Assembly: GCA_910584255.1 (NCBI GenBank)
Contig: CAJTXV010000002.1
Coordinates: 1-64,000 of the forward strand
Source of the DNA: an uncultured Bacilli bacterium
GTDB taxonomy: Bacteria > Bacillota_I > Bacilli_A > RF39 > UBA660
Reading direction: 5' to 3'
Length of the DNA: 64,000 bases
Shown: one piece after another, positions 31,007-42,392 of the stretch
Numbering within the stretch: the stretch's first letter is position 1
How the letters are laid out: each line of letters begins with the position of its first letter
Notes under the pieces: generated by a model
What the model was told of the DNA's origin: nothing
What the model saw: the letters and a program-made list of their open reading frames with translations, nothing else
Databases searched by the model: none
Position numbers and translations under genes: made by a program

Positions 31007-34000
31007 TTACATAAATTCATCTTCTAAGGTTTCTAAAGGTTCTTCATCAATAAATTGACTTTCTAAATCAAAATCCACATTTTTATATTTTTTTGAACCA
31101 GTACCCGCCGGAATCAATTTACCAATAATTACATTTTCTTTTAATCCTTGTAGATAATCAACTTTTCCACGGATTGCAGCATCTGTTAAGATACGTGTTG
31201 TTTCTTGGAAGGAGGCTGCTGCTAAGAATGAATCAGTTTCCAAAGATGCCTTCGTAATACCAAGTAATACTGGTCTTGCAGAAGCTGGTACTTTTCCTTG
31301 AATAATTGCTTCTTTATTAGCATCCGTAAATTCACGCATACTTACTAATAATCCTGGTAGTAATTTTGTTCCTCCACCTTCAATGACTCTCATCTTACTA
31401 ATCATACGACTAGCAATAACTTCAACGTGCTTATCTGAAATATCTACACCTTGACTACGATATACATGTTGTACTTCTTTTAAAATATATTCTTGTGTCG
31501 TTAACGGATCAGTAACAGCAAGTAATTCTTTTGGACTAATAGCACCTTCTGTTAATTTTTCACCAGCAGTAACTTTAGAACCCTTTTCTACACGAAGTTT
31601 AGCTCCATAATTAGTAACATGTTCTTTAGTTTCAACATCGTTCTTAATAAAGATACGGAATTTTCCATGATCTTCATCAATCTTGGTAACAGTACCATCG
31701 ATTTCTGCAATGGTAGCCTTTCCTTTTGGATTACGTGCTTCAAATAACTCTTGAATACGTGGAAGACCTTGTGTAATATCTTCTCCACCAGCAACTCCAC
31801 CTGTATGGAAGGTTCTCATAGTAAGCTGTGTACCAGGTTCTCCAATAGATTGGGCAGCCATAACTCCAACAGCTTCTCCAACCTCTACAAGATTACCCGT
31901 TGCTAGGTTACGTCCATAACATTTTTGACAAATACCACTCGTACATCCACAAGTTAAGATTGTACGAATTTCTACTTCTTCAACTCCAGCATTCACAATT
32001 TTTTCAGCAATTTGCTCTGTAACAAATGTTAATCGATCACAAATAACTTCTTTTGTTTCTGGATGAAGTACTTTTTTATTAGTATAACGACCAACGATAC
32101 GATCATATAAACTCTCAATTACAGAACCAGTCTTATCATTAATAAACGCACGAACTACAACGCCTTGATCGGTTCCACAATCTTCTTCTTTTACAATGAT
32201 ATTCTGACTGACATCTACCAAACGACGAGTTAAGTATCCTGAGTCAGCAGTCTTTAATGCAGTATCTGCACTACCTTTACGTGCACCGTGAGTAGATAAG
32301 AAGAATTCAGATACAGAAAGACCTTCTTTAAATGAAGATAATACTGGAATTTCAACACTTTCTCCATTTGGTTTCGCCATAAGCCCTCGCATACCTGCAA
32401 CCTGTGTAAAGTTAGAGATATTACCACGGGCCTTAGAATGCATCATCATGAAGATTGGGTTATTGATATCTGCATCCGCCTTTTCTTGAAGCTCTGCAGT
32501 TACTTTAGCTTTTGCATTTTCCCAAGTTTCAATTACTTTTTCATAACGTTCTTGATCTGTAATTAAACCACGTTTATATTGTTTATTAATTGTATCTACA
32601 ACTTTTTTAGCTTCTGCTACAATTTCTGGTTTCTTTTCACTACTTACAACATCGCTAGCAGATACTGTAATACCAGCAATTGTGGAGAATTTAAATCCTA
32701 AATCCTTTAACTTATCAAGCATGATAGAAGTTTCTGTTGTTTTATAACGCTTGAATATCTGAGCGATAACTTTTTCAAGTACCCCTTTGGCAAAAGGTTT
32801 TACTAAAGGACGTTCTTTAATCTCTTCTGGAATATTAACACCCTTATCAATGAAATATTTATTTGGTGTAATTTGTTGAATATTTTCATCGCTTGGTTCA
32901 TTAATATATGGGAAAGAATCTGGTAGGATTTCATTAAATTTAATTTTACCTACAGTAGTTACTAGAAATTTACCATGTTGTTCTTCTGTAAATAACTTGT
33001 ATTTAAATGAATCAACTGGAACAGCAATTCTTGAATGTAGAGTAACTTCTCTTCTTTCATATGCCATTAATGCTTCATTTGTATTTTTGAAGATTCTACC
33101 TTCTCCAGGTTCTCCTGCTTTTTCCATTGTAATATAGTAGTTACCTAATACCATATCTTGAGATGGGGTAACAATTGGATCTCCTGATTTTGGATGCAAA
33201 ATATTATTAGCACCAAGCATTAATAACCTTGCTTCTGCTTGAGCTTCTTCTGAAAGTGGCACGTGAACTGCCATCTGGTCACCATCGAAGTCTGCATTGA
33301 AAGCAGTACATACTAATGGGTGAAGACGAATGGCCTTACCGCCGATTAGAATTGGCTCAAATGCTTGAATACCAAGTCTATGTAAGGTAGGCGCACGGTT
33401 TAATAGAACTGGATGTTCTTTAATTACTTCTTCTACAACATCCCAAACAACTGGATCTTGATTTTCAATTAAACGCTTTGCAGCCTTAATATTATGCGCA
33501 ATATCCTTATCAACAAGTCCATGAATTACATGAGGTTTGAATAATTCTAGTGCCATTTCTTTTGGAATACCACATTGATACATTTTTAGACTAGGTCCTA
33601 CAACGATAACACTACGTCCAGAGTAGTCAACACGTTTTCCAAGTAAGTTCTGACGGAAACGTCCTTGTTTCCCTTTTAACATACTAGATAAAGATTTTAA
33701 AGGTCTGTTTCCTGCTCCCGTAACGCTTCTTCCACGACGTCCATTATCAAATAATGCATCCACTGCTTCTTGAAGCATACGCTTTTCATTTTGAATAATG
33801 ATTCCAGGTGCTCCTAAATCAATTAATTTCTTTAAACGATTATTACGGTTAATAACACGACGATATAAATCATTTAAATCACTCGTTGCAAATCTTCCAC
33901 CATCTAGTTGAATCATTGGACGAAGTTCAGGAGGGATGACTGGAATACAATCCATAATCATCCATTCTGGACGATTTCCTGATTTATAGAATGCATCAAG

Positions 34001-34636
34001 TACATCAAGTCTTTTAACAAGACGAGTTCTCTTCTGCCCTTGGGCATTTTCAAGTTCTTTTGAAATTTCTTCGATTTCTTTTTCAAGATCAACTCTTTTC
34101 AAAAGTTCTTTAACCGCTTCGGCACCCATACCAACTTTGAAAGTGTTTCCATATTTTTCATAGTAAGCACGATATTCTTTTTCAGATAATGTTTGCTTGT
34201 TTTCAAGAGGCGTGTTTCCCTTATCAATTACAACATAACTAACAAAGTATAATACTTCCTCTAAATCTCTTGGACTCATATCAAGTACTAATCCCATACG
34301 AGACGGAACCCCTTTAAAGAACCAAATATGAGAAACTGGAGAAGCAAGTTCTATATGTCCCATACGTTCACGACGTACTTTACTACGAGTTACCTCTACC
34401 CCACATCGATCACAGACAATATTTTTATAGCGAACTCTTTTATATTTTCCACAGGCACATTCAAAGTCTTTGGTAGGTCCAAAAATCTTTTCACAGAACA
34501 GACCATCACGTTCAGGACGAAGAGTACGATAATTGATAGTCTCTGGTTTTTTTACTTCTCCATAACTCCACTTACGAATCGTTTCAGGAGAGGCAATTCC
34601 AATTTTTAACGCTTCAAATTTATCAACTGCTATCAT
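31007..34636 (-). CDS. rpoC: RNA polymerase beta' subunit
   Basis: 1209 residues. The zinc-binding [22 protein letters not shown] is at the N-terminus, the active-site NADFDGDQM lies in the middle, and the second zinc motif ([13 protein letters not shown]) and trigger-loop/bridge-helix region [23 protein letters not shown] are intact. It starts one base after the rpoB stop, so the two are translated together. The short C-terminus ends in an acidic tail ([12 protein letters not shown]). Confidence 0.99.
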   Translation of the reverse strand: MIAVDKFEALKIGIASPETIRKWSYGEVKKPETINYRTLRPERDGLFCEKIFGPTKDFECACGKYKRVRYKNIVCDRCGVEVTRSKVRRERMGHIELASPVSHIWFFKGVPSRMGLVLDMSPRDLEEVLYFVSYVVIDKGNTPLENKQTLSEKEYRAYYEKYGNTFKVGMGAEAVKELLKRVDLEKEIEEISKELENAQGQKRTRLVKRLDVLDAFYKSGNRPEWMIMDCIPVIPPELRPMIQLDGGRFATSDLNDLYRRVINRNNRLKKLIDLGAPGIIIQNEKRMLQEAVDALFDNGRRGRSVTGAGNRPLKSLSSMLKGKQGRFRQNLLGKRVDYSGRSVIVVGPSLKMYQCGIPKEMALELFKPHVIHGLVDKDIAHNIKAAKRLIENQDPVVWDVVEEVIKEHPVLLNRAPTLHRLGIQAFEPILIGGKAIRLHPLVCTAFNADFDGDQMAVHVPLSEEAQAEARLLMLGANNILHPKSGDPIVTPSQDMVLGNYYITMEKAGEPGEGRIFKNTNEALMAYERREVTLHSRIAVPVDSFKYKLFTEEQHGKFLVTTVGKIKFNEILPDSFPYINEPSDENIQQITPNKYFIDKGVNIPEEIKERPLVKPFAKGVLEKVIAQIFKRYKTTETSIMLDKLKDLGFKFSTIAGITVSASDVVSSEKKPEIVAEAKKVVDTINKQYKRGLITDQERYEKVIETWENAKAKVTAELQEKADADINNPIFMMMHSKARGNISNFTQVAGMRGLMAKPNGESVEIPVLSSFKEGLSVSEFFLSTHGARKGSADTALKTADSGYLTRRLVDVSQNIIVKEEDCGTDQGVVVRAFINDKTGSVIESLYDRIVGRYTNKKVLHPETKEVICDRLTFVTEQIAEKIVNAGVEEVEIRTILTCGCTSGICQKCYGRNLATGNLVEVGEAVGVMAAQSIGEPGTQLTMRTFHTGGVAGGEDITQGLPRIQELFEARNPKGKATIAEIDGTVTKIDEDHGKFRIFIKNDVETKEHVTNYGAKLRVEKGSKVTAGEKLTEGAISPKELLAVTDPLTTQEYILKEVQHVYRSQGVDISDKHVEVIASRMISKMRVIEGGGTKLLPGLLVSMREFTDANKEAIIQGKVPASARPVLLGITKASLETDSFLAAASFQETTRILTDAAIRGKVDYLQGLKENVIIGKLIPAGTGSKKYKNVDFDLESQFIDEEPLETLEDEFM

Positions 34637-34637
34637 A

Positions 34638-37600
34638 TTATTCCTCCTCCCCTATAAAACTTTCATCAAAGTCAATTTCATCCTCATTAAATTCTTCTTC
34701 CTCTTCTTCTAAGACATCATCTAATGGGAATTCCTCATCTTCTACATATTCTTCCGGATTATTCTCAACTGGTGGTAACTGACGAGCTACAACTTCATCA
34801 TTACCTATTGTTTCATCCCTTGCTTCATCTTCTTCGATTTCTTTTAATCCAAGTTCTCGTCCTTCATCATCAATAATACTGATATCTAACCCTAATGCTT
34901 GGAATTCTTTCATAAGTACTCTAAAGCTTTCTGGAACTCCTGCCTGATTGATTTCTTCCCCTTTGACGATGGATTCATATACTTTCACACGTCCTAAGAC
35001 ATCATCTGATTTATATGTAATAATTTCTTGAAGTGTATTGGCAGCACCATAAGCTTCTAGTGCCCATACTTCCATTTCTCCAAATCTCTGTCCACCAAAT
35101 TGTGCTTTACCACCAAGAGGCTGCTGTGTAACTAAAGAGTAAGGTCCTGTACTACGTGCATGTAATTTATCATCTACCATGTGGTGCAGTTTAATCATAT
35201 ACATTACACCAACAGCGATACGATTATCGAATGGATCTCCAGTACGACCGTCATATAGAACTGTCTTTCCATCCTTATCCATTCCTGCTTCCTTCATCAT
35301 TTCAGCGATATCTTTTTCACTGGCACCATCAAATACTGGTGTTGCAATATGAACATTCAAGTTCTTTGCAGCCATACCTAAATGGAGTTCTAGAACCTGT
35401 CCAATATTCATACGAGAAGGTACACCCTGTGGATTTAACATAATATCTACAGGTCTACCATCTGGTAAGTATGGCATATCTTCCTCTGGTAGAATTAGGG
35501 AAATTACACCCTTATTTCCATGTCGTCCAGACATTTTATCACCAATTTGAATCTTACGCTTTTGCGCAATATATACACGAATGACTTTACTTACACCAGC
35601 TGGTAACTCATCATTATCCTTACGAGAATATATTTTAACATCATGAACAATTCCTTCTCCACCATGTGGAACACGTAAAGAAGTGTCCCTTACTTCACGG
35701 GTCTTTTCCCCAAAGATTGCATGAAGTAGTTTTTCTTCAGAAGTAAGTTCAGCCATTCCTTTTGGTGTAACTTTACCTACTAAGATATCTCCTTCTTTTA
35801 CTTCTGTACCAATGATGACAATACCATTTTCATCTAAGTTTTTACGTGCATCATCACTAACGTTTGGAATATCACGAGTAATTTCTTCTGGTCCTAGTTT
35901 AGTTTCACGACACTGCATTTGATAGTCTTCGATATGAATCGATGTATAAACATCATCTTTTACAAGTTTTTCATTTAAGATAACAGCATCCTCATAGTTA
36001 TAACCATTAAATGTCATAAATGCTACTACTACGTTTTTACCAAGAGCAAGTTCTCCCTGATCCATACTTGGACCATCGGCAATGACCTCTCCACGTTTGA
36101 TTTTATCTCCAACAGAAACACAAGGTCTATGATGGTAACATGAATCCTGGTTACTTTCTTCAAAGTTTGCCAAGTAATAAGTATCTTGTCCTGTTTTATT
36201 CTTAATTACAATACGTTTTGCATCTACATATTCAACAATTCCATCTGCTTTGGATACAATCGCAGCACCTGAGTCTCTTGCAGCAATATATTCAACACCC
36301 GTTCCAACAAGAGGAGCTTCCGCTTTTAATAATGGTACAGACTGACGTTGCATGTTGGCACCCATCAAAGCACGAGTCGCATCGTCATGTTCCAAAAATG
36401 GAATACAACTGGTTGTAACAGCAACTACTTGTTGTGGAGATACATCGATGTAATCTACTTGTTCTGGTTTTACTAAAATATTTTCACCGCGGAAACGAGC
36501 AGCTACTTGCTCATCAATCATAATATTATTATCATCGGTTGTAACTGTTGCTTGGGAAATGATTACATCATTTTCTTCATCTGCGGTTAAGTAATCCACT
36601 TGTTCTGTGATTTTACAATTTTCAACTTTACGATATGGAGTCATAATAAATCCATATTCATCCACTTTAGCATAACTAGCTAAAGAGGTAATAAGCCCAA
36701 TGTTTTGTCCTTCTGGTGACTCAATCGGACAGATTCTACCATAATGAGATGGGTTAACGTCACGCACTTCCATACCTGCACGATCACGAGAAAGTCCTCC
36801 TGGACCTAAAGCAGATAAACGACGTTTATTGGTAAGTTCTGAAATTGGGTTAATCTGGTCCATGAATTGTGATAACTGACTAGATCCAAAGAACTCTTTC
36901 ATCGCAGCAGTTACTGGACGAATATTAATTAATGTCTTAGGGGTAACTTCTTCCATTTCTTGGGTAGTCATTCTCTCACGAATTACACGTTCCATACGAG
37001 AAACACCAATACGGAATTGATTTTGTAAAAGTTCTCCTACTTGACGAATACGACGATTTCCTAAGTGGTCAATTTCATCATAGTTTCCAATTCCACCTAA
37101 TAAAGACAAATAATAAGAAACTGCTGCGTAAACATCTGGGATTGTAAGTCTTTTCACTTCTACATCTTGATCATTTCCAATTAAAATAATCTTTTCAGAT
37201 TTCTTATTAGGATTGTAAATTTTAACTTGTTGAATTCTTTTATATACATCAAGTTCGTCATTAATCTTTGCATCCTTAAGTCCATAACCAGAAGCAAAAA
37301 TAGGCTTTAACGTATCTAATACGTCCTTTGTTATAAGGGTATCTTTTGAAACAACTACTTTTCCATCTACTTTGATATCTTCTGCTAAAGTTTGATTTAA
37401 TAGGCGATCCAATACATTTAATTTACGATTAAACTTATAACGCCCAACACGTGCTAAATCATAACGGAATTCATCAAAGAAACGAGTAATAATTTGGTTT
37501 TTAGAAGAATCAAGAGTTGCAGGTTCTCCAGGTCTTAATTTTTCATAAATCTCGATTAAGGCTTCGTCTGTATTCTTCGTAGAATCCTTAAGAATTGTAT

Positions 37601-38255
37601 TTTCAATATATTCGTTTTTACCAAATAAAGAACGAATATCATCATCACTAGACAAACCAAAAGCACGTAACAATGTAGTAAGTGTTACTTTACGGGTTCT
37701 ATCAATTCTTACATAGAGTACATCTCTTGCATCGGTTTCAAATTCTAACCAGGTTCCACGAGTTGGAATGATTTGAGATGTAATTAACTCACGTCCGTTT
37801 TTATCAATTTCCAAATTAAAATAAACACTTGGAGAACGAACAAGCTGTGATACAATAACACGCTCTGCACCATTGATAACGAACGTTCCACTATCCGTCA
37901 TAATTGGCATGTCACCTAAGAATATTTCTTGTTCTTTTACTTCTCCTGTTTCATGATTAAAAAGTCTGACATCCACTTTTAAAGGAGCAGAATACGTAGT
38001 TTCTCTGTCTTTACATTCTTTAATAGAAAATCTAGGTTCATCAAAATGATAATCACCAAATTCTAAAGACAAAGTCCCAGCAAAGTTTTCAACAGGGAAA
38101 AGGTCTTCAAATACCTCTTTGATACCAGTCGTTGTAAACCATTGGTAAGATTTCGTTTGAATCTCCAATAAGTCCTTGAGTTCATAAGTATTCTTAATTC
38201 TAGAAAAGCTTCTTCTTTTACGATGTTTACCGCAATCAATTATTTTATATGCCAC
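34638..38255 (-). CDS. rpoB: RNA polymerase beta subunit
   Basis: About 1205 residues from a GTG start ([19 protein letters not shown]); AGGGGTGAA lies just upstream, so I reject a start further out at 38276. The rifampicin region reads [20 protein letters not shown] and [20 protein letters not shown] with wild-type residues. [30 protein letters not shown] and [18 protein letters not shown] are the usual conserved blocks. A very acidic C-terminal tail of about 60 residues (EDEEFPLDD onward) is typical of some low-GC lineages. Promoter at 38327-38355. Confidence 0.99.
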   Translation of the reverse strand: MAYKIIDCGKHRKRRSFSRIKNTYELKDLLEIQTKSYQWFTTTGIKEVFEDLFPVENFAGTLSLEFGDYHFDEPRFSIKECKDRETTYSAPLKVDVRLFNHETGEVKEQEIFLGDMPIMTDSGTFVINGAERVIVSQLVRSPSVYFNLEIDKNGRELITSQIIPTRGTWLEFETDARDVLYVRIDRTRKVTLTTLLRAFGLSSDDDIRSLFGKNEYIENTILKDSTKNTDEALIEIYEKLRPGEPATLDSSKNQIITRFFDEFRYDLARVGRYKFNRKLNVLDRLLNQTLAEDIKVDGKVVVSKDTLITKDVLDTLKPIFASGYGLKDAKINDELDVYKRIQQVKIYNPNKKSEKIILIGNDQDVEVKRLTIPDVYAAVSYYLSLLGGIGNYDEIDHLGNRRIRQVGELLQNQFRIGVSRMERVIRERMTTQEMEEVTPKTLINIRPVTAAMKEFFGSSQLSQFMDQINPISELTNKRRLSALGPGGLSRDRAGMEVRDVNPSHYGRICPIESPEGQNIGLITSLASYAKVDEYGFIMTPYRKVENCKITEQVDYLTADEENDVIISQATVTTDDNNIMIDEQVAARFRGENILVKPEQVDYIDVSPQQVVAVTTSCIPFLEHDDATRALMGANMQRQSVPLLKAEAPLVGTGVEYIAARDSGAAIVSKADGIVEYVDAKRIVIKNKTGQDTYYLANFEESNQDSCYHHRPCVSVGDKIKRGEVIADGPSMDQGELALGKNVVVAFMTFNGYNYEDAVILNEKLVKDDVYTSIHIEDYQMQCRETKLGPEEITRDIPNVSDDARKNLDENGIVIIGTEVKEGDILVGKVTPKGMAELTSEEKLLHAIFGEKTREVRDTSLRVPHGGEGIVHDVKIYSRKDNDELPAGVSKVIRVYIAQKRKIQIGDKMSGRHGNKGVISLILPEEDMPYLPDGRPVDIMLNPQGVPSRMNIGQVLELHLGMAAKNLNVHIATPVFDGASEKDIAEMMKEAGMDKDGKTVLYDGRTGDPFDNRIAVGVMYMIKLHHMVDDKLHARSTGPYSLVTQQPLGGKAQFGGQRFGEMEVWALEAYGAANTLQEIITYKSDDVLGRVKVYESIVKGEEINQAGVPESFRVLMKEFQALGLDISIIDDEGRELGLKEIEEDEARDETIGNDEVVARQLPPVENNPEEYVEDEEFPLDDVLEEEEEEFNEDEIDFDESFIGEEE

Positions 38256-38326
38256 AAAATTCACCCCTATACACATATATTAATCAAAGAACATATTTAT
38301 AAAAAATAATACGTTGCCAATTTATA

Positions 38327-38355
38327 TTATTAGCACAATTCAATCAATAAGTCAA
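38327..38355 (-). promoter_or_regulatory. rpoBC promoter
   Basis: TTGACT (38350-38355) and TAATAA (38327-38332) on the minus strand with a 17-base spacer. The -35 overlaps the stop codon of the methyltransferase gene. Confidence 0.6.
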
Positions 38356-38936
38356 CGATTTATACATTTTATTACAAAAAATCCTTTATTTTTTTCTAAG
38401 ATAGTTACATTATATAATTTTTCTAACTCAGATATAGTCGATTTAGCACCCTGATCTTTATGAATGACACAAAATAGGATCCCATCAGATACCAGATGAT
38501 TTTTTGCTCCCATCAAGATTTCATAGACAATTTTCTTGCCCGCTCGAATGGGAGGATTTGAAATAATTATATTATATTTTTCTGTTACATTCGAATAGCA
38601 ATCACTTTCAAAAATAGAAACAGAAAGTTTATTTGCTTTTGCATTCATTTTTGAAAGATGAAGTGCTCGCTGATTGACATCACACATATCAATCTGACAA
38701 TCAGTCGCGCTTGCTAGATATAAACCAATCGGGCCATATCCACATCCGACATCTAAAACTCTGCCCTGAAATTCGTTAAGTGGAAGATTTTCAAGTAATA
38801 CTCTGGTACCAAAATCCAATTTTTCTTTAGAAAAGACACCATGATCTGTAGAAAGTTCCAAAGTAATAGAAAGGACGTGAACAGACATTTTCTTAATTTC
38901 ACTTGGTAATGATACGTTGTCAAAATATTGTGCCAA
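38352..38936 (-). CDS. RsmC/YbxB-like rRNA guanine methyltransferase
   Basis: About 194 residues from a TTG start (AQYFDNVSL) after GGAGGGG. The SAM-binding motif VLDVGCGYGPIGLYLA, acidic loop QIDMCDVNQRALHL and catalytic ISNPPIRAGK (NPP[IF] motif) identify the small-domain methyltransferases that modify 16S rRNA G1207 or an equivalent site. The position between rplL and rpoB is exactly that of B. subtilis ybxB. A longer open frame upstream runs through a terminator hairpin and is not coding. The gene follows a promoter-terminator pair, suggesting attenuation. Confidence 0.85.
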   Translation of the reverse strand: MAQYFDNVSLPSEIKKMSVHVLSITLELSTDHGVFSKEKLDFGTRVLLENLPLNEFQGRVLDVGCGYGPIGLYLASATDCQIDMCDVNQRALHLSKMNAKANKLSVSIFESDCYSNVTEKYNIIISNPPIRAGKKIVYEILMGAKNHLVSDGILFCVIHKDQGAKSTISELEKLYNVTILEKNKGFFVIKCINR

Positions 38937-38978
38937 ATTACCCCTCCTATAAAATATAGATTTCCTTGCTAAACAAAG

Positions 38979-39017
38979 AAAAAAAGAACCAACTATCAAA
39001 CAATAAATAGTTAGTTC
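38979..39017 (-). terminator. Leader terminator before the methyltransferase gene
   Basis: GAACTAACTAT pairs with ATAGTTGGTTC (one wobble) and is followed by seven T residues on the minus strand. It begins within about ten bases of the predicted transcription start at 39033-39062 and ends about 45 bases before the gene, the geometry of an attenuator. Confidence 0.7.
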
Positions 39018-39032
39018 TCCCTTCGTAATCAT

Positions 39033-39062
39033 ATAATACACTACTACTTTATGAAAGGTCAA
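39033..39062 (-). promoter_or_regulatory. Promoter of the methyltransferase gene
   Basis: TTGACC (39057-39062) and TATTAT (39033-39038) on the minus strand with an 18-base spacer. Confidence 0.55.
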
Positions 39063-39177
39063 GAAGAAATAGTAGTAAATTGTTACAAAGTCAAGATAAT
39101 ATACATTTTTTTACACTTTATCGATATTGAGAAAGAAAAAATATGAGAATATCTTAAAAGAATTCTCATACATAGCT

Positions 39178-39429
39178 TTACATGTCTTCTAAATCAATAT
39201 TTAATTCACCTTTAGCCGCCTCTAAGAATAATGGTAATAATTTTGTAGTTAACTCTTTATCCCCAAGTTCTACAAGATTTTCCCCATCTTCATAACAGAA
39301 TTTTAAATTTCCATTGCTTTTGATATCCACTAAATAATAATAGAACTTATTTTCATAATTAATTTTACTAACTACTACATATTCATTATCATCATCTAAT
39401 ACTAAGCTATCTTTCATTTCTGCTATCAT
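39178..39429 (-). CDS. DUF1292-like small protein
   Basis: 83 acidic residues (MKDSLVLDDDNEYVVVSKINYENKFY followed by YYLVDIKSNGNLKF and YEDGENLVEL), a pattern of short strands typical of the DUF1292/YrzB proteins of Bacillota, whose role is unknown. The ATG overlaps the stop of the upstream interrupted frame (ATGA), implying coupled translation. It has no membrane segment. Confidence 0.65.
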   Translation of the reverse strand: MIAEMKDSLVLDDDNEYVVVSKINYENKFYYYLVDIKSNGNLKFCYEDGENLVELGDKELTTKLLPLFLEAAKGELNIDLEDM

Positions 39430-39749
39430 CTTCTTCTACCTACACTTTCGTCTTTTTCACTGTTGTAACCTAATTCGCTATTAAGAGTTTCTATATTATA
39501 ATTCAATATAGTTTTTTCTCTTAAAGATTCAATCAGACATCGACATGCCTCCCTCGCAGGAAGCCCAGTTGCTATAAGAGAAGTAATCCAAACTGGATCT
39601 ATTACAGTACACAATACACCACATGCAAAAGCAATCGCCGAAAATCCTAACAAAAAAGAGCTTTATACTATTTTTTTATTTACACCTGATAGTTCTTCTT
39701 TGTACACTCGTCTCTGCTTTATCTCATATCTTCTCTCTAAATCATCCAT
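39426..39749 (-). pseudogene. Small membrane protein gene interrupted by an in-frame TAA
   Basis: A well-initiated frame starts at 39749 (GGAGG eight bases upstream, promoter at 39772-39800) and reads MDDLERRYEIKQRRVY to a TAA at 39663-39665 after 28 codons. The same frame then continues without another stop to 39426: SSFLLGFSAIAFACGVL, a hydrophobic segment, then a hydrophilic tail. Together they would be one protein of about 107 residues with a basic coiled head and a membrane helix. Either the TAA is a nonsense mutation, or the first 28 residues are the product and the remainder is a relic. The tail overlaps the DUF1292-like gene by four bases. Confidence 0.5.
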
Positions 39750-39771
39750 AAAAACATCCTCCTTACTTTCA

Positions 39772-39800
39772 AGTATACAGATTCCAAAAAGAAAAGACAA
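39772..39800 (-). promoter_or_regulatory. Promoter of the interrupted small gene
   Basis: TTGTCT (39795-39800) and TATACT (39772-39777) on the minus strand with a 17-base spacer, about 25 bases before the ATG at 39749. Confidence 0.6.
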
Positions 39801-39833
39801 TATATATACTGAATACTATACAAGAATAGACAG

Positions 39834-39857
39834 AAAAAGAACCACAAATGTGATTCT
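39834..39857 (-). terminator. rplJL terminator
   Basis: AGAATCAC/GTGGTTCT stem (one wobble) followed by a T run on the minus strand, 20 bases past the rplL stop. It separates the ribosomal operon from the small genes before rpoB. Confidence 0.7.
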
Positions 39858-39877
39858 TTAATTAAACATTCACTGAA

Positions 39878-40249
39878 TTACTTAAATTCAACAGTAGCAC
39901 CAGCTTCTTCAAGCTTAGCTTTAATGTCGTTAGCTTCGTCTTTAGAAATATTTTCTTTAACAGTACCATTGTTATCAACGATATCTTTTGATTCCTTTAA
40001 TCCTAATCCAGTAATTTCACGAACCACTTTGATTACGTTAACTTTAGCAGCACCAGCATCAGATAATACTACAGATACAGTAGCACTTCCTTCATCAGCA
40101 GCAGCACCAGCTACAGGAGCAGCAGCAACTGCTACAGCACCTGGATCTACTCCAAATTCCTCTTTCATTGCATCTACTAATTCTTTAATTTCTAAAAGAC
40201 TCATTTCTTTTAAGCTTTCAATAAAGCTTTCTTTTGTTAACTTTGCCAT
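39878..40249 (-). CDS. rplL: 50S ribosomal protein L7/L12
   Basis: 123 residues: an N-terminal dimer helix region (LTKESFIESLKEMSLLEIKELVDAMKEEFGV), an Ala/Gly hinge and the C-terminal domain VNVIKVVREITGLGLKESKDIVD that binds translation factors. It follows rplJ by 33 bases. Confidence 0.98.
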   Translation of the reverse strand: MAKLTKESFIESLKEMSLLEIKELVDAMKEEFGVDPGAVAVAAAPVAGAAADEGSATVSVVLSDAGAAKVNVIKVVREITGLGLKESKDIVDNNGTVKENISKDEANDIKAKLEEAGATVEFK

Positions 40250-40282
40250 ACTATTTTTCCTCCCTTATTTTTTATTTGGAGA

Positions 40283-40777
40283 TTACTCTCCTTCTTTTTG
40301 TTGTGCATATAAATCTAAGCAGATTGATAAATCTTTTGCAATTTGAATCATACCACCAGCAAGCATCGTAAGTAGTCCTTCTCTTGATGGAAGTTTAGAA
40401 AGTGCAAGAAGTGCATCTTTGTCTGATTTTTCTCCATCTACAATCCCTACTTTTAACATAAGTGCTGGATGTGTTTTTGCAAAATCTGATAAAACCTTAA
40501 TTGGTGCAATTGCATCACTACCGAATGCCAAAGCACTAGGTCCTTCTAGATTTTCATTCAAATCAATCTTAAGATCCGAAAAAGCTCTTGCCATTAAAGT
40601 ATTTTTATATACCTTATAATCACTTCCTGATTCTCTTAAAGCACGTCTTAATTCTTTCGATTCACTATCCGTTAATCCACGATAATCAAATAGTACAATC
40701 GTAGAAGCATTAGAAACAGTGTCTTTAATTTCGTCAATGACCCTTTGCTTTTGCTCTAAGATCTTTACATTTGCCAT
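40283..40777 (-). CDS. rplJ: 50S ribosomal protein L10
   Basis: About 164 residues starting MANVKILEQKQRV; GGAGGTG upstream fixes the ATG at 40777, since the longer open frame reaches into the L10 leader. STIVLFDYRGLT, KVYKNTLMARAF and the L12-binding C-terminal helix are typical. L10 anchors the L12 stalk and represses its own operon by binding the leader RNA just upstream. Confidence 0.97.
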   Translation of the reverse strand: MANVKILEQKQRVIDEIKDTVSNASTIVLFDYRGLTDSESKELRRALRESGSDYKVYKNTLMARAFSDLKIDLNENLEGPSALAFGSDAIAPIKVLSDFAKTHPALMLKVGIVDGEKSDKDALLALSKLPSREGLLTMLAGGMIQIAKDLSICLDLYAQQKEGE

Positions 40778-40789
40778 GAAAACACCTCC

Positions 40790-40915
40790 TATTATGATTA
40801 ATTTATTTAGGGATGCCATAGAAAAAGTTCCTGACGACGCCAAGAACTTTTAAACTTTTTTTAAGTCCTCGGTAGGATTTACTTTTATACCTACTGTCTT
40901 TGGCACCAATAAATT
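40790..40915 (-). promoter_or_regulatory. Ribosomal protein L10 leader
   Basis: The transcribed leader contains GGTGCCAAAGACAGTAGG and, further on, AATCCTACCGAGG, the paired core of the Firmicutes L10(L12)4-binding leader. A terminator-like hairpin follows (AAAGTTCTTGG with GGAACTTTTTC). In the known mechanism, excess L10-L12 complex binds the leader and stops rplJL expression. Confidence 0.85.
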
Positions 40916-40921
40916 ATCTAT

Positions 40922-40950
40922 ATTATAATTGATACTTTCCTATTTGTCAA
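40922..40950 (-). promoter_or_regulatory. Consensus rplJL promoter
   Basis: Perfect TTGACA (40945-40950) and TATAAT (40922-40927) on the minus strand, 17 bases apart, overlapping the last codons of rplA. Confidence 0.85.
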
Positions 40951-41638
40951 AAGAATTTGCTAAAATTTTAATTCCAGGACCCATAGTACTTGTAATGGAT
41001 ACATTTTTAATGTAATCACCTTTTACTGTTGCAGGTTTTACTTTAAGAATCGCTGCTACAAAAGCATTTAAATTTTCTACTAATTGCTCTTCAGTAAATG
41101 AAACTTTTCCAATGATTCCGTGAACATTTCCAAAACTATCTGTTCTATATTCAACACGTCCAGCTTTTACTTCTGATACAGCCTTTGCTACATCAACAGT
41201 TACAGTACCAGTCTTAGGATTAGGCATCAATCCTTTAGGTCCTAAAACTCTACCTAATTTACCAAGTAGAGGCATCATATCAGGAGTAGCAATCATTACA
41301 TCGAAATTGAACCAATTTTCTTTTTCAATTTTTTCTAACATGTCAGTATCTCCGACATAGTCAGCACCAGCTTCTACTGCTTTCTTTGCTTGTTCTCCTT
41401 TTGCAATTACTAGTACACGTTTTGTCTTTCCTGTACCATGAGGTAACACAATTGCACCTCTTAACTGTTGATCAGCTTTCTTAGTATCAAGGTTAAGTCT
41501 AATAGCAACTTCGACACTACTATCAAACTTTGTAGTAGAAGTTTCTTTTACTAACTTAACAGCTTCTTCTTTTGTATAAAGTTTAGCCTTCTCTACTTTT
41601 TTAGTAGCCTCAACATATTTCTTACCATGTTTTTTCAT
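40940..41638 (-). CDS. rplA: 50S ribosomal protein L1
   Basis: 232 residues; [15 protein letters not shown] at the start, then the conserved RNA-binding [26 protein letters not shown], and the C-terminal [24 protein letters not shown]1 forms the mobile E-site stalk. The 117-base gap from rplK contains short hairpins (GAGAT/ATCTC and GATATC repeats, about 41675-41725) that might be an L1 autoregulatory site, which I cannot confirm. Confidence 0.98.
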   Translation of the reverse strand: MKKHGKKYVEATKKVEKAKLYTKEEAVKLVKETSTTKFDSSVEVAIRLNLDTKKADQQLRGAIVLPHGTGKTKRVLVIAKGEQAKKAVEAGADYVGDTDMLEKIEKENWFNFDVMIATPDMMPLLGKLGRVLGPKGLMPNPKTGTVTVDVAKAVSEVKAGRVEYRTDSFGNVHGIIGKVSFTEEQLVENLNAFVAAILKVKPATVKGDYIKNVSITSTMGPGIKILANSFDK

Positions 41639-41755
41639 AATATTCCTCCTTATGTGGTATTTGTGTATTTCTACACTACTAGCGAGATATGATATCTAAG
41701 ATATCAAATTTGATAAGCGGATCTCTCCCACATAGATATATAACCTATATGAATT

Positions 41756-42181
41756 TTAATCAGTAATTGTAATACCCATATTACGGGCAGTACCTTCAAT
41801 AATTTTCATTGCCTCTTCAACAGTATAGGCATTTAGATCAGGTAACTTAATTTCTGCAATTTCTTTTAATTGTGCTCTTGTAATAGAACCAGCAGTTTCA
41901 CTTCCAGATTTACTAGCACCCTTATTAACTCCAGCAGCCTTCTTAATTAAGAATCCAGCAGGCGGAGTTTTGATTACAAAATCGAAACTTCTGTCATCAT
42001 ATACAGAGATTTCAACTGGTAAAATATCTCCCATCTTTTCTCTAGTTGCATCATTATATCTTGTACAAAAATCTTGTAAATTAATTCCAGCAGGTCCTAA
42101 AACTGTTCCAACAGGTGGAGCAGGTGTAGCCTTGCCAGCAGGAATTTGTAATTTAATCTTTTTTACAACTTCTTTTGCCAC
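41756..42181 (-). CDS. rplK: 50S ribosomal protein L11
   Basis: About 141 residues from a GTG start after GGAGGTG ([19 protein letters not shown]). The proline-rich [26 protein letters not shown] and the C-terminal rRNA-binding domain with [20 protein letters not shown] are standard. First gene of the rplKA pair, with a promoter at 42315-42343 and a leader of about 125 bases. Confidence 0.98.
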   Translation of the reverse strand: MAKEVVKKIKLQIPAGKATPAPPVGTVLGPAGINLQDFCTRYNDATREKMGDILPVEISVYDDRSFDFVIKTPPAGFLIKKAAGVNKGASKSGSETAGSITRAQLKEIAEIKLPDLNAYTVEEAMKIIEGTARNMGITITD

Positions 42182-42314
42182 GAAAAACACCTCCTATAAA
42201 TTTTTGTTCCGTTTTCACGTGTGTGGTCCAAATAGCTTTTATCCGCTTTGATTATTTCTAATCTTTCAACAAATTGCTTCCCACTAACTCTATATAATTA
42301 AATATAGCCCTTAA

Positions 42315-42343
42315 ATAATAACATTATTCATAGAAAAAAGCAA
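42315..42343 (-). promoter_or_regulatory. rplKA promoter
   Basis: TTGCTT (42338-42343) and TATTAT (42315-42320) on the minus strand with a 17-base spacer, in the nusG-rplK gap. The leader that follows (about 42305-42190) has some pairing but no motif I can name. Confidence 0.55.
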
Positions 42344-42392
42344 GTTTTTTCTATTTTTATATTAATATTTTCATTTACTCAAATGAATTTTT

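Noticed and set aside
41640..41755. L1 autoregulatory site between rplK and rplA
   Set aside because: Short hairpins are present but no match to the L1-binding motif can be shown from one sequence.
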